Of a stretch of 64,000 bases of DNA, positions 8,319 to 15,533 are shown piece by piece. The notes below the pieces were generated by a model. It worked only from the letters and a program-made list of their open reading frames with translations, was not told where the DNA came from and did no database searches. Where the stretch lies: positions 1,178,001 through 1,242,000 of the forward strand of contig NZ_BMVG01000001.1 of NCBI RefSeq assembly GCF_014650595.1. Reading direction: 5' to 3'. The position numbers were made by a program, and so were the translations under genes. Within the stretch, counting starts at the first letter, position 1, and each line of letters starts with the position of its first letter. Source of the DNA: Streptomyces alanosinicus. Lineage in GTDB: Bacteria > Actinomycetota > Actinomycetes > Streptomycetales > Streptomycetaceae.

Positions 8319-9794
8319 ATGATCCGACGCAGAACCCTGCTCGCCGCGGCGAGCGGCGGCATCCTGGGCAGCGCCCTGGCGACGGGCACGGCACGGGCGG
8401 ACGCGACGGTGGCGGTCAACCCGTCGACCACGTACGGCACTTGGGAGGGCTGGGGCACGTCCTTGGCCTGGTGGGCCAACGTCTTCGGCGCGAGGGACGA
8501 CTTCGCCGACATCTTCTTCACCACGAGGACGACGACGTACGACGGCACGTCACTCCCGGGCCTCGGCCTGAACATCGCCCGCTACAACCTGGGCGGGTGC
8601 GGCTGGAACAGCGTGAACGGCGAGTCGATGACCGCCTCCCCGAACATCCCGTCGTTCAAGCAGATCGAGGGCTACTGGCAGGACTGGACGAACGAGGACC
8701 CGGCCTCCTCCTCCTGGAAGTGGACGGCGGACGCCGCCCAGCGCGCGATGCTGCAGAAAGCGGCCCGACGGGGCGCGACCACCGAGCTGTTCGCCAACTC
8801 CCCGATGTGGTGGATGTGCCTGAACCACAACCCGTCCGGCGCCTCCGACGGCGGCGACAACCTCCAGTCCTGGAACTACCGCCAGCACGCCTCCCACCTG
8901 GCGGCCGTGGCCCTGTACCCGAAGCAGAACTGGGGCGTGACGTTCGCGACGGTCGAAGCCTTCAACGAGCCCTCGTCCTCCTGGTGGACGGCGACGGGCA
9001 CCCAGGAGGGCTGCCACATGGACGCGACGGTCCAGTCGGCCGTACTGCCGTATCTGCGCAGCGAGTTGAACAAGCGGGGCCTGACGGCCACGAAGATCTC
9101 GGCTTCGGACGAGACGAGTTACGACCTGGCGCGCACCACCTGGAACTCCTTCTCCTCGACGACGAAGGGCTACGTCGACCGGGTCAACGTCCACGGCTAC
9201 CAGGGCTCCGGCGGCCGCCGCGACCTCCTCTACACGGACGTGGTCACGACGTCCGGCAAGTCACTCTGGAACTCGGAAACAGGAGACAGCGACGGCACGG
9301 GCCTCACCCTGGCCGGAAACCTCCTCTACGACTTCCGCTGGCTGCATCCGACGGCGTGGGTGTACTGGCAGGTGATGGACCCGAGCGCGGGCTGGGCGAC
9401 GATCGCCTACGACGCCTCGACGCTCCAGCCGACCACCATACAGACGAAGTACTACGTACTGGCCCAATTCACCCGCCACATCCGCCCCGGAATGACGATC
9501 CTGGACACGGGAGCGAGCTACGCGGCGGCGGCGCTGGACACATCGGCGAAACGCCTGGTGATCGTGGCGGCGAACACCTCCACCACCGCTCAGACCCTGA
9601 CCTTCGACCTCTCCCGGTTCTCCTCGGTGACCGGCGGCCCGGGCGGCCTGGTCCCCCGCTGGAACACGGTGACGACGGGCGGCGCGGACCTCTACACCCC
9701 GCACACGGACACCTATCTGTCAGGGAAGACGGTCTCGGCCTCCTTCGCACCGAAGTCGGTCCAGACACTGCAAGTGGACGGAGTGACACGGTGA
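8319..9794 (+). CDS. Secreted endo-beta-1,6-galactanase-like GH30 hydrolase
   Basis: A 491-residue exported glycoside hydrolase. It has a Tat signal (MIRRRTLLAAASGG, cut near TARA-DAT). The mature enzyme begins TTYGTWEGWGTSLAWWA, typical of GH30-type (alpha/beta)8 barrels, with LNIARYNLGGCGWN. The proposed acid/base is Glu in AFNEPSSSWW and the nucleophile is Glu in WNSETGDSDGTG. A C-terminal beta-sandwich follows. It resembles the Streptomyces endo-1,6-galactanases that degrade arabinogalactan side chains (from memory). The ATG at 8319 follows GGAG at 5-base spacing. Its last codons lie in the first unit of a 37-bp tandem repeat. Confidence 0.85.
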   Translation: MIRRRTLLAAASGGILGSALATGTARADATVAVNPSTTYGTWEGWGTSLAWWANVFGARDDFADIFFTTRTTTYDGTSLPGLGLNIARYNLGGCGWNSVNGESMTASPNIPSFKQIEGYWQDWTNEDPASSSWKWTADAAQRAMLQKAARRGATTELFANSPMWWMCLNHNPSGASDGGDNLQSWNYRQHASHLAAVALYPKQNWGVTFATVEAFNEPSSSWWTATGTQEGCHMDATVQSAVLPYLRSELNKRGLTATKISASDETSYDLARTTWNSFSSTTKGYVDRVNVHGYQGSGGRRDLLYTDVVTTSGKSLWNSETGDSDGTGLTLAGNLLYDFRWLHPTAWVYWQVMDPSAGWATIAYDASTLQPTTIQTKYYVLAQFTRHIRPGMTILDTGASYAAAALDTSAKRLVIVAANTSTTAQTLTFDLSRFSSVTGGPGGLVPRWNTVTTGGADLYTPHTDTYLSGKTVSASFAPKSVQTLQVDGVTR

Positions 9795-9920
9795 ACACCC
9801 GCGGACGGACGCGGACGGGGCGACACGGTGAACGCCCACGGACGGACGTGGACGGAGTGGCATGGTGAACACCCACGGACGGACGTGAACGCCGGGTACA
9901 CCGTGAACGCTCACTGACGA
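9774..9920. repeat. 37-bp tandem repeat overlapping a gene end
   Basis: Three good copies (9774-9810, 9811-9847, 9848-9884) and one decayed copy (9885-9920) of a unit beginning GTGGACGGAGTGACACGGTG. The first unit contains the last codons and stop of the galactanase gene. Since 37 is not a multiple of three, later copies are non-coding duplications of the gene terminus. There are no spacers, so this is not a CRISPR array. Confidence 0.9.
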
Positions 9921-9975
9921 TCCCCTGACCTGCGCTTACCCCCTTCCGCCACGCCTCGGCAGTACGGTGTCCCCC

Positions 9976-11007
9976 ATGCGCCCCGACACGCCTGCCGAGA
10001 ACGTCGACCACACCGCCGAAGCGGCACGCCTGGAGCGAACCGCCGGACTGTACCCCGAGGACGCCGAGGCCCTGCTCCTGCGCGCCGCGGCCCACCTGGA
10101 ACTGTCCGGCGACCGCCCCGCGGCGACCGCGCTCTACGACCGCCTGCTGTCGTCCGCCGCCGCCCTGGAGAGCCCGTCCCTCGTGCGGGCCCTGAAGGCC
10201 TCGAACCTCTGGGAGTACGGCCACGAGGCGGAGGCGAGGGCGATCATCGAGGGCATCCGGGTGACCGCCCCGCGCGACCCGGCCCCCTGGGTGATCATCG
10301 CGGAGTCCCTGGAGTCGCACGACGAGCTGGAGGCGGCGGCGGAAACCTTCACAGAGGGAGCGCACCTGCTCCTGCCGGCACCGGGAGCGGACTCCCCAGC
10401 CCCGGCCCCCTCCACCCACGCCCTTCTCTACGGCCGCCACCGCGTCCGCCGCATGCTGGGCCGGCCGCACGACGACTGGGACACCCTGGCGGACAGTCTC
10501 CACACGTCCCCTGTCCCCCTGGACGAACTCCACGACCCCAAACGCGTCTGGTCCCTGGGCTCGGACAACCCGGCGGAACTCCAGGCGGAGATCTCCCGCC
10601 TCCGCGCCGAACTGGGCGCCTACCGCGAGGCCCTCTCCCGCCCCTTCCCGGTGGCGGTCCTGCACTGGCCGGCGGGCGAACTGACCGAACTCCTCTCGGC
10701 CTACCCCACCCTGTCGTCGGAGTACCCGTCCCACGAGACCCATCTGTCGACCATAGAGTCCTCCCTGCGCGAGCTGTCCTCCTCGGGCACCGCGAACCTC
10801 GGCATCGTCACGGGCACGGTCCCGTCCTACGAGGCCTTCGCCGCCTCAGAAGGCACCACGCCGGAGGACACCACCCTCCTCCCCCAATACGCAACGACTC
10901 TGGCCTCCCGCGGCCGCGCAGTGGCCTGGCCACCGCAACGGGGGTCGGAGTGCTGGTGCGGGACGGAGGAGGTCTATGGGGAGTGCCACGGCGGCTCGGA
11001 GGCGTGA
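9976..11007 (+). CDS. TPR-like protein with C-terminal SEC-C zinc motif
   Basis: A 343-residue cytosolic protein. The first 130 residues are helical tetratricopeptide-like repeats (LYPEDAEALLLRAAAHLELSG and following). A middle helix-rich region (LQAEISRLRAELGAYREA) follows, and the C-terminus ends with ECWCGTEEVYGECHGG, a compact Cys/His cluster like the SEC-C motif. It is probably leaderless: TACGGT lies 7 bases before ATG 9976 and no ribosome binding site is seen. A GTG 9 bases upstream overlaps that box. Function unknown. It marks the left edge of the defence island. Confidence 0.75.
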   Translation: MRPDTPAENVDHTAEAARLERTAGLYPEDAEALLLRAAAHLELSGDRPAATALYDRLLSSAAALESPSLVRALKASNLWEYGHEAEARAIIEGIRVTAPRDPAPWVIIAESLESHDELEAAAETFTEGAHLLLPAPGADSPAPAPSTHALLYGRHRVRRMLGRPHDDWDTLADSLHTSPVPLDELHDPKRVWSLGSDNPAELQAEISRLRAELGAYREALSRPFPVAVLHWPAGELTELLSAYPTLSSEYPSHETHLSTIESSLRELSSSGTANLGIVTGTVPSYEAFAASEGTTPEDTTLLPQYATTLASRGRAVAWPPQRGSECWCGTEEVYGECHGGSEA

Positions 11008-11133
11008 AGGCGGTGTGATGGCGCACGGCCCCGTGATGGAATCGACATCACAGCCGTAAGTCCGAGGTCTCGAACGATCCACCCGGATTCGGCGGCCACC
11101 CGGACCGAGCCACGATCGTGAGGCACAGTCGCC

Positions 11134-11577
11134 TTGAGCACAGTGAAACCGTCGTCGCCCGCCGTCTCGGCACGCATGAGCAAGCAGGCCAGCAAGGACA
11201 CGGCGGCCGAGCTGACCGTCCGACGCCTGCTCCACGCGGCCGGGCTGCGCTACCGCGTCGAATATCCGGTGCCGGGCATGGCCCGGCGCCGCATCGACGT
11301 GGCCTTCACCTCGGTCAAGCTGGCCGTGCTGATCGACGGATGTTTCTGGCACGGCTGCCCGGAACACGCGACGCAACCGAAGTCGAACGCGCAGTGGTGG
11401 CGGCAGAAGCTGGACCGCAACATGGCGCGAGACGTGGAGACCACGGAGCACCTGATGGAGGCCGGGTGGGAAGTACTGCGCTTCTGGGAACATGAAGCGC
11501 CGGAGGACGTGGCCCTGCGCATCGCGGCGGCGGTCGAGCGGAGGCGGGCCCAGCAAGGACGGGGGAGAGATCGTTGA
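11134..11577 (+). CDS. vsr: Very short patch repair (Vsr) endonuclease
   Basis: A 147-residue PD-(D/E)XK endonuclease that nicks T:G mismatches left by deamination of 5-methylcytosine. Seen motifs: SKQASKDTAAE (the N-terminal DT..E segment that binds the mismatch), RRIDVAFTSVKLAVLIDGCFWHGCP (catalytic Asp with the FWHGCP core), WWRQKLDRNMARD, and GWEVLRFWEHE. TTG at 11134 or GTG at 11143 must be the start, because ATG 11176 would cut the N-terminal helix. It overlaps the next gene by 4 bases. Vsr normally accompanies a cytosine methyltransferase, as here. It is also the only recognisable nuclease in the island. Confidence 0.93.
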   Translation: MSTVKPSSPAVSARMSKQASKDTAAELTVRRLLHAAGLRYRVEYPVPGMARRRIDVAFTSVKLAVLIDGCFWHGCPEHATQPKSNAQWWRQKLDRNMARDVETTEHLMEAGWEVLRFWEHEAPEDVALRIAAAVERRRAQQGRGRDR

Positions 11578-12545
11578 GCGGACTGACCTTTGTCGATGTG
11601 TGCTCGGGGGCAGGTGGGCTCGCCCTGGGGCTGGAGCTGGCCGGCTTCGAGCCGCGACTGCTGCTCGACGAGGACGACGACGCCTGCCGGACCCTGAGGG
11701 CCAACCGTCCGCACTGGAACGTGCTGCAGGCGGACCTGCTGGACTTCGATCCGAGCGAGCACCCACAGAGTTACGACGTGGATCTGCTGTCCGCGGGTCT
11801 GCCACGGGTGAGGTCCAACGCCACGGCTGCCCGGGCCGAGTCGGGCGAGGAGGAAGGACTGCTGAGGGCCGCCGTGTACCTCGCGCACGCCGTCGGGCCG
11901 CGGGCGCTGCTCGTCGAGAACGTGCCGACGCTGACCCACTCGGACAGATTCCGCGACTTCCGGGAGTTCGCCCGCGCAGAACTGGAACACCTCGGCTACG
12001 AGTTCAACTGGTTCGTTCTCAACGCCGCCGACTTCGGGGTGCCGCAGGACCGGCAGCAGGGGGTTCTCGTGGCGATCAAGAAGCAGTGGTTCCCGTCGTT
12101 CCGACCGCCGTCCCCCACCGTGACGGACCATGTCTCGGTCGGCGAGGCTCTGGCACCCTCCATGCGGTCGCGCGGCTGGAGGGACGCCGAGCTGTGGGCG
12201 TCCCAGGCGACCACCGTGGCTCCCACGCTGGTCGGTGGATCGAAGAACCGGGGCGGGGCCGACCTCGGCCCGGCCGGTTCCAAACGAAAGTGGGAGAAGC
12301 TGGGGGTGAACGCCCACTCACTGGGCGACGAGATCCCTGGGTCGGACTTCGCGTGGGCACCGGGACTCGGCAAGGAGGGCATGGTGAAGCTCACCGTGGA
12401 CCAGGCGGCCCTGCTGCAGGGTTTCCCAAGCGAATGGGAGATCACGGGTAGGAAGACGGCCCGGTACCGGCAGATCGGCCACGCCTCCCCGCCGCCGGTG
12501 AGTGAGGCGCTCGGCCGGGCCATCGCCCGGGCGCTCCGATCCTGA
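11574..12545 (+). CDS. C5-cytosine methyltransferase homologue lacking the catalytic cysteine
   Basis: A 323-residue protein with the cytosine-methyltransferase fold. Motif I is FVDVCSGAGGLALGLE (residues 6-20), motif VI is LLVENVP (112-118), and the C-terminal region has LTVDQAALLQGFPSEW and QIGHASPPPV. Motif IV, normally GGPPCQ with the nucleophilic Cys, reads AGLPRVRSN (74-82), so the cysteine is Arg78. Motif VIII reads QDRQQ rather than QxRxR, and the motif-X GNAVPP is GHASPP. It binds cofactor in principle but should not methylate. It may be a regulatory or DNA-recognition partner of the next gene. It is translationally coupled to vsr (ATGA-type overlap). Confidence 0.85.
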   Translation: MSGLTFVDVCSGAGGLALGLELAGFEPRLLLDEDDDACRTLRANRPHWNVLQADLLDFDPSEHPQSYDVDLLSAGLPRVRSNATAARAESGEEEGLLRAAVYLAHAVGPRALLVENVPTLTHSDRFRDFREFARAELEHLGYEFNWFVLNAADFGVPQDRQQGVLVAIKKQWFPSFRPPSPTVTDHVSVGEALAPSMRSRGWRDAELWASQATTVAPTLVGGSKNRGGADLGPAGSKRKWEKLGVNAHSLGDEIPGSDFAWAPGLGKEGMVKLTVDQAALLQGFPSEWEITGRKTARYRQIGHASPPPVSEALGRAIARALRS

Positions 12546-12643
12546 ACGAGGAATCACCAGGTCACGGGAGGAACTGCGGGTTCCCGACCGACCGCGTGAC
12601 GCAGGCGGCGCAGGCGACCCCACGCCGGCTACACTTCCACCTC

Positions 12644-13885
12644 ATGACCCGAGCACCCCATCCGGACGCAAACCAGACAAAGCCCGATATTGTGGACCTC
12701 TTTGCAGGGCCGGGCGGCCTGGACATCGCGGCCGAGGTGCTCGGCTTGCCCACCATCGGCGTGGAATGGGAGGAGTCGACTCGAGCGACGCGGCACGCGG
12801 CAGGCCTACGCACGACCGAGGAACCGGATGTGGCGAAGGTCAACCCGCTCGACCCCGAGGTCGCCTCGGCTCGCATTCTCACCGGCGGTCCGCCCTGCCA
12901 GACGTACTCGGTGGCGGGCAACCGCGAGGGGCACAAGGCCCTGGAAGAGGTGAAGGACCTCGCCGAGCGCGTGGGGCAGAGCCGGAACGTCAAGGATCTC
13001 GAACGGGCCTGGGCCGAGGTGAACCGGAGAGCCCAGGAACTGTCGTGGGCCGACGAGCGGACCGGACTCGTACTGCAACCTCTACGGTGGATCGTCGAGA
13101 AGAAGCTCAAGGCCGACCCCTACGAGGTGGTGGTCCTGGAACAGGTACCCACCGTCCTGCCGGTCTGGAAGAAGTACTGCGACATCCTTCGCGAGCTGGG
13201 CTACGACGCAGACTGCCACATCCTGCACACCGAGGAGTACGGCGTACCGCAGACGCGGCGCCGGGCGGTACTGATCGCCCGCCACCGGGGAACCGCAGGG
13301 CAGGGCGTGGACTTCCCTCCCCTCACACATCAGCGCTATCGCAAGGGGGCGAAGCGACTCGCTCCGCAGGAACCGGAAGCACCGAGCCCCGCGGTACACC
13401 AGAGCCCCCTCTTCGACCCTCCGACCCAGCCCCGCGGGCGGCTGGAGCCGTGGGTCTCCATGCGCGACGCCCTCATGGACACACGGTCCACGGACTTCGT
13501 CGTTCGCTCCAACTACGGATCGGGAGGCGACCCCAAGAAGCGAGGGCTCCGCACCTCCGACACGCCGGCCGCCACGGTCACCGGCAAGGTGAGCCGGAAC
13601 AAGCTGTACGACCTCAAGGGGTTCGACGAGAACGGCGAGCCCGAACTGGGTCCGGAACAGGATCGTTTCTCACTCCGCGAGGCCGGCCTGCTCCAGACGT
13701 TCCCGGTCGAGTACCCCTGGCGGGGCACCGACGTCGCGCAGCAGATCGGCAACGCGATCCCGCCGCTCCTGGCCATCCACATCCTGTGCACGGCACTGCG
13801 CCTGGGCGAAAGTCGGAAGCAGCGGGCCATCGGAGCACTCAAGACCTGGCGACCTCCCCACGCGCGCATGGACGTCGGAGCTTGA
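12644..13885 (+). CDS. dcm: DNA (cytosine-5-)-methyltransferase, intact
   Basis: A 413-residue m5C methyltransferase. Motif I is IVDLFAGPGGLDIAAE (residues 16-31), motif IV is LTGGPPCQTYSVAG with catalytic Cys85, motif VI is VVLEQVPTVL (Gln where most have Asn), motif VIII is YGVPQTRRRAVLIA, and motif X is QQIGNAIPPLLA. The region between VIII and IX (about 230-330) is the target-recognition domain. TACACT lies 8 bases before ATG 12644, suggesting a leaderless transcript of its own. An upstream GTG frame is rejected. It presumably protects host DNA from the island's restriction arm. The recognition site is unknown. Confidence 0.92.
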   Translation: MTRAPHPDANQTKPDIVDLFAGPGGLDIAAEVLGLPTIGVEWEESTRATRHAAGLRTTEEPDVAKVNPLDPEVASARILTGGPPCQTYSVAGNREGHKALEEVKDLAERVGQSRNVKDLERAWAEVNRRAQELSWADERTGLVLQPLRWIVEKKLKADPYEVVVLEQVPTVLPVWKKYCDILRELGYDADCHILHTEEYGVPQTRRRAVLIARHRGTAGQGVDFPPLTHQRYRKGAKRLAPQEPEAPSPAVHQSPLFDPPTQPRGRLEPWVSMRDALMDTRSTDFVVRSNYGSGGDPKKRGLRTSDTPAATVTGKVSRNKLYDLKGFDENGEPELGPEQDRFSLREAGLLQTFPVEYPWRGTDVAQQIGNAIPPLLAIHILCTALRLGESRKQRAIGALKTWRPPHARMDVGA

Positions 13886-13922
13886 CCACTTGAGTCACTA
13901 CAAAAGGCGCATTCACCTCACA

Positions 13923-13948
13923 ATTTGACAGCCCCCTCGATGTCAAAT
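13923..13948. promoter_or_regulatory. TTTGACA-N10-TGTCAAA inverted repeat (candidate operator 1)
   Basis: Perfect 8-base arms ATTTGACA and TGTCAAAT are separated by GCCCCCTCGA. The same 7-base core with the same 10-base spacing occurs at 18705-18728 in front of the XRE-GHKL gene. It lies 38 bases after dcm, at the start of a locally AT-richer stretch, and about 30 bases before a candidate promoter (CTGACC 13980, TAGGAT 14004). Confidence 0.6.
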
Positions 13949-14013
13949 CAAATTGAACACGCGTTGTGCCGCCACCATCCTGACCTGCGACTTCACAAAT
14001 AGATAGGATCATT

Positions 14014-14165
14014 CCGCCGAGTCTTTCGGCTTGCATCAACAGGTGCGCGAAACTTACGATCCAAGCTCAGATGGCTCGTGACCCTCCAGGTCGTCACGAG
14101 AAACAGCGCTCGCGCTTCAAGAATGAAGGCCCGGCATGGACTGCCATCCATACCGGGCCGCATTC
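14014..14165 (+). ncRNA. Candidate structured small RNA
   Basis: No protein is convincing here. A possible promoter (CTGACC, 18-base spacer, TAGGAT at 14004-14009) would start transcription near 14016. Three hairpins follow: GCCGA/TCGGC (about 14016-14030), CTCGTGAC/GTCACGAG (14075-14100) whose 10-base loop begins CCTCC, complementary to a Shine-Dalgarno core, and the strong stem at 14121-14165. This would give an RNA of about 150 bases. It is inferred from structure only. Expression and conservation are unknown. Confidence 0.35.
14121..14165. terminator. Long hairpin terminator
   Basis: GGCCCGGCATGGA pairs with TCCATACCGGGCC (one mismatch) around the loop CTGCCA. An outer GAATG/CATTC pair extends the stem. 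There is no T-run, as is common in Streptomyces. It could end transcription from dcm or from the candidate RNA, in either direction. Confidence 0.7.
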
Positions 14166-14248
14166 GGAGCGTTCCATGTCAGGTGGGTTCGGCCGTCCAT
14201 CAACCGGTCGCACTCACTTGACGAGCGCTACGGCCGAACTCCGGCCCG

Positions 14249-14377
14249 CTAGCGGGCGGCCACCTGACTCACGCATCCTGCGACTGCCGTAATCGTCGAC
14301 AGGACAGCCAGCAGGACGGGGATCCACCAATCCGGATCCCGCCTCTTCTTCCTGGGCCCCTTGCGACTACCGCCCAT
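14249..14377 (-). CDS. Small basic single-span membrane protein (42 aa)
   Basis: A short frame with good gene features: AAGGAG 10 bases before ATG 14377, a very basic head (MGGSRKGPRKKRRDPDWW), then one hydrophobic helix (IPVLLAVLSTITAVAGC) and stop. The stop lies in a GCCCGCTAGCGGGC palindrome that may serve as terminator. It has the same orientation as, and lies 275 bases downstream of, the DUF6339-like gene, so it may be the last gene of the leftward defence operon or have its own promoter. A small membrane protein in a defence island could be an effector. This is inference. Confidence 0.5.
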   Translation of the reverse strand: MGGSRKGPRKKRRDPDWWIPVLLAVLSTITAVAGCVSQVAAR

Positions 14378-14651
14378 CGCGGCTCAACTCCTTACCCGGG
14401 CTGCTGTCAGCCTGCCTGGTGGCAAGACTGACGCCTCGGTACCCAGCCGAGGCGATCGGGGCCGGGGGGGAGTCAAGTTGCGCTACACCTTACCGCCCTT
14501 GATCCAACTCGCAGAACCCTTTCTCCGGGCTACCTGCAAACAGCAGTCAAGCAGGTAGTGAGATACATCACTTTGACGTTCCAACACATGGGGAGCCTCG
14601 GGTGTCATCCGCTCAGATCCCAGCGGGTGACGAGGAGTTCGGTCGGGACGA
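14378..14651. other. Non-coding gap inside the defence island
   Basis: No open frame here is convincing. On the minus strand it is the leader of the 42-residue gene and contains a hairpin, GCCTCGG/CCGAGGC (14433-14453), and the sequence GATCAAGGGCGGTAAGGTG near 14485-14505, which could carry a promoter. It is less GC-rich than its surroundings. Confidence 0.4.
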
Positions 14652-15533
14652 TCAGTCCACCTCCGTCTCCTCGTGGTTCTCTTCCCTTCCTCGCACCCTC
14701 GCTTCCTCGAACAGCTCCGAGAAGTGATTCGTCAGGCGCTCCACCGAGTCCTCCGGGGCACGCCCGTCGGCCGGGCCCGCGGGAAGAGCGCGGTGGAGCA
14801 CCGTGCCGCCCTGTTCCCCCTCGTCGATCCATCGGCGCACGGCGCCGGCATCCCGCTGTACGTCAGGCGCGATGACGTCGTACATGAGAGTCGCGGCCGC
14901 CGCGTTGACGGCCTTGCCCAAGGCGTTCGCCTCACGGCCCGTCCGCACGACACCACGTTGCAGCAGCCGCACCAGCGCTTGCGCCGTCGGCCGGTGGTCG
15001 ATGACGTCCAACCGCAACACCGTGTTCAGCATGTCCTGGTTTCCGCAAGCCGCTACGACGGGCTCGTAGTCGGGCCCGTCGCGGAACAGCTCGGCCGACC
15101 ACCAGAGCCTCGCGAGGGCCTGCTTGTAGTGAGGGCCCTTGAAGTACCGGGCATTGACGGTCTTGCGCTTCTCCGAGAAATGCCGCCAGACCACGAAGTC
15201 GGGAGCGACGCCGAGGGCCAAGTAGTTCCACAGCGCGGGATCCGCCGCTTCCGCACGCGTCAGACGCAGAACCGCATGGAGACGGGGGGCGAGCCAGGCG
15301 TCCGCCTGAGTCGGGCTGTGGTCCTTGTGCATGTACATCGCGTCGTCGATCAGGTCCCGAACCGGACCCGTTCGCCGGCGGGGACTCTCGGGCAGCGGCT
15401 CGGTCGACTGGTTGAGGGCGATGTAGGGAACGTTGTCCTTCCCCGAGAGCACCCCGTCCGTGATGAACTGCGCCGCCTCCTCGTCGGCGAGCCGAGCCAG
15501 GAACTCCTGCAGGTGGTCGGGCTTCTCCGTCAT
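14652..15533 (-). CDS. DUF6339-like protein of the leftward defence operon
   Basis: A 293-residue soluble protein, mostly helical. Recognisable features are DAWLAPRLHAVLRLTRAEA near residue 78, then LWNYLALGVAPDFVVWRHF, a stretch rich in conserved-looking Trp/Arg (ARLWWSAELFRDGPDY), and an acidic C-terminal tail. From memory this matches DUF6339, a family of unknown function found in actinobacterial defence loci. The start overlaps the upstream gene's stop by 4 bases, so the three leftward genes are translationally coupled. No catalytic motif is evident. Confidence 0.65.
   Translation of the reverse strand: MTEKPDHLQEFLARLADEEAAQFITDGVLSGKDNVPYIALNQSTEPLPESPRRRTGPVRDLIDDAMYMHKDHSPTQADAWLAPRLHAVLRLTRAEAADPALWNYLALGVAPDFVVWRHFSEKRKTVNARYFKGPHYKQALARLWWSAELFRDGPDYEPVVAACGNQDMLNTVLRLDVIDHRPTAQALVRLLQRGVVRTGREANALGKAVNAAAATLMYDVIAPDVQRDAGAVRRWIDEGEQGGTVLHRALPAGPADGRAPEDSVERLTNHFSELFEEARVRGREENHEETEVD

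Noticed and set aside
9774..9920. Possible CRISPR array
   Set aside because: Direct tandem units without unique spacers, and no cas genes.
12502..13893. Alternative frame of 463 codons across the active methyltransferase
   Set aside because: It is a shifted frame of a gene with all m5C methyltransferase motifs. Its translation is Arg/Pro-rich and featureless.
13839..14039. 66-codon minus-strand frame near operator 1
   Set aside because: It overlaps the end of dcm in antisense, has no ribosome binding site, and covers the operator and promoter-like sequence.
14121..14165. Possible tRNA or integration site beside the island
   Set aside because: Only one long stem-loop with no cloverleaf. No integrase, transposase or flanking direct repeat seen.
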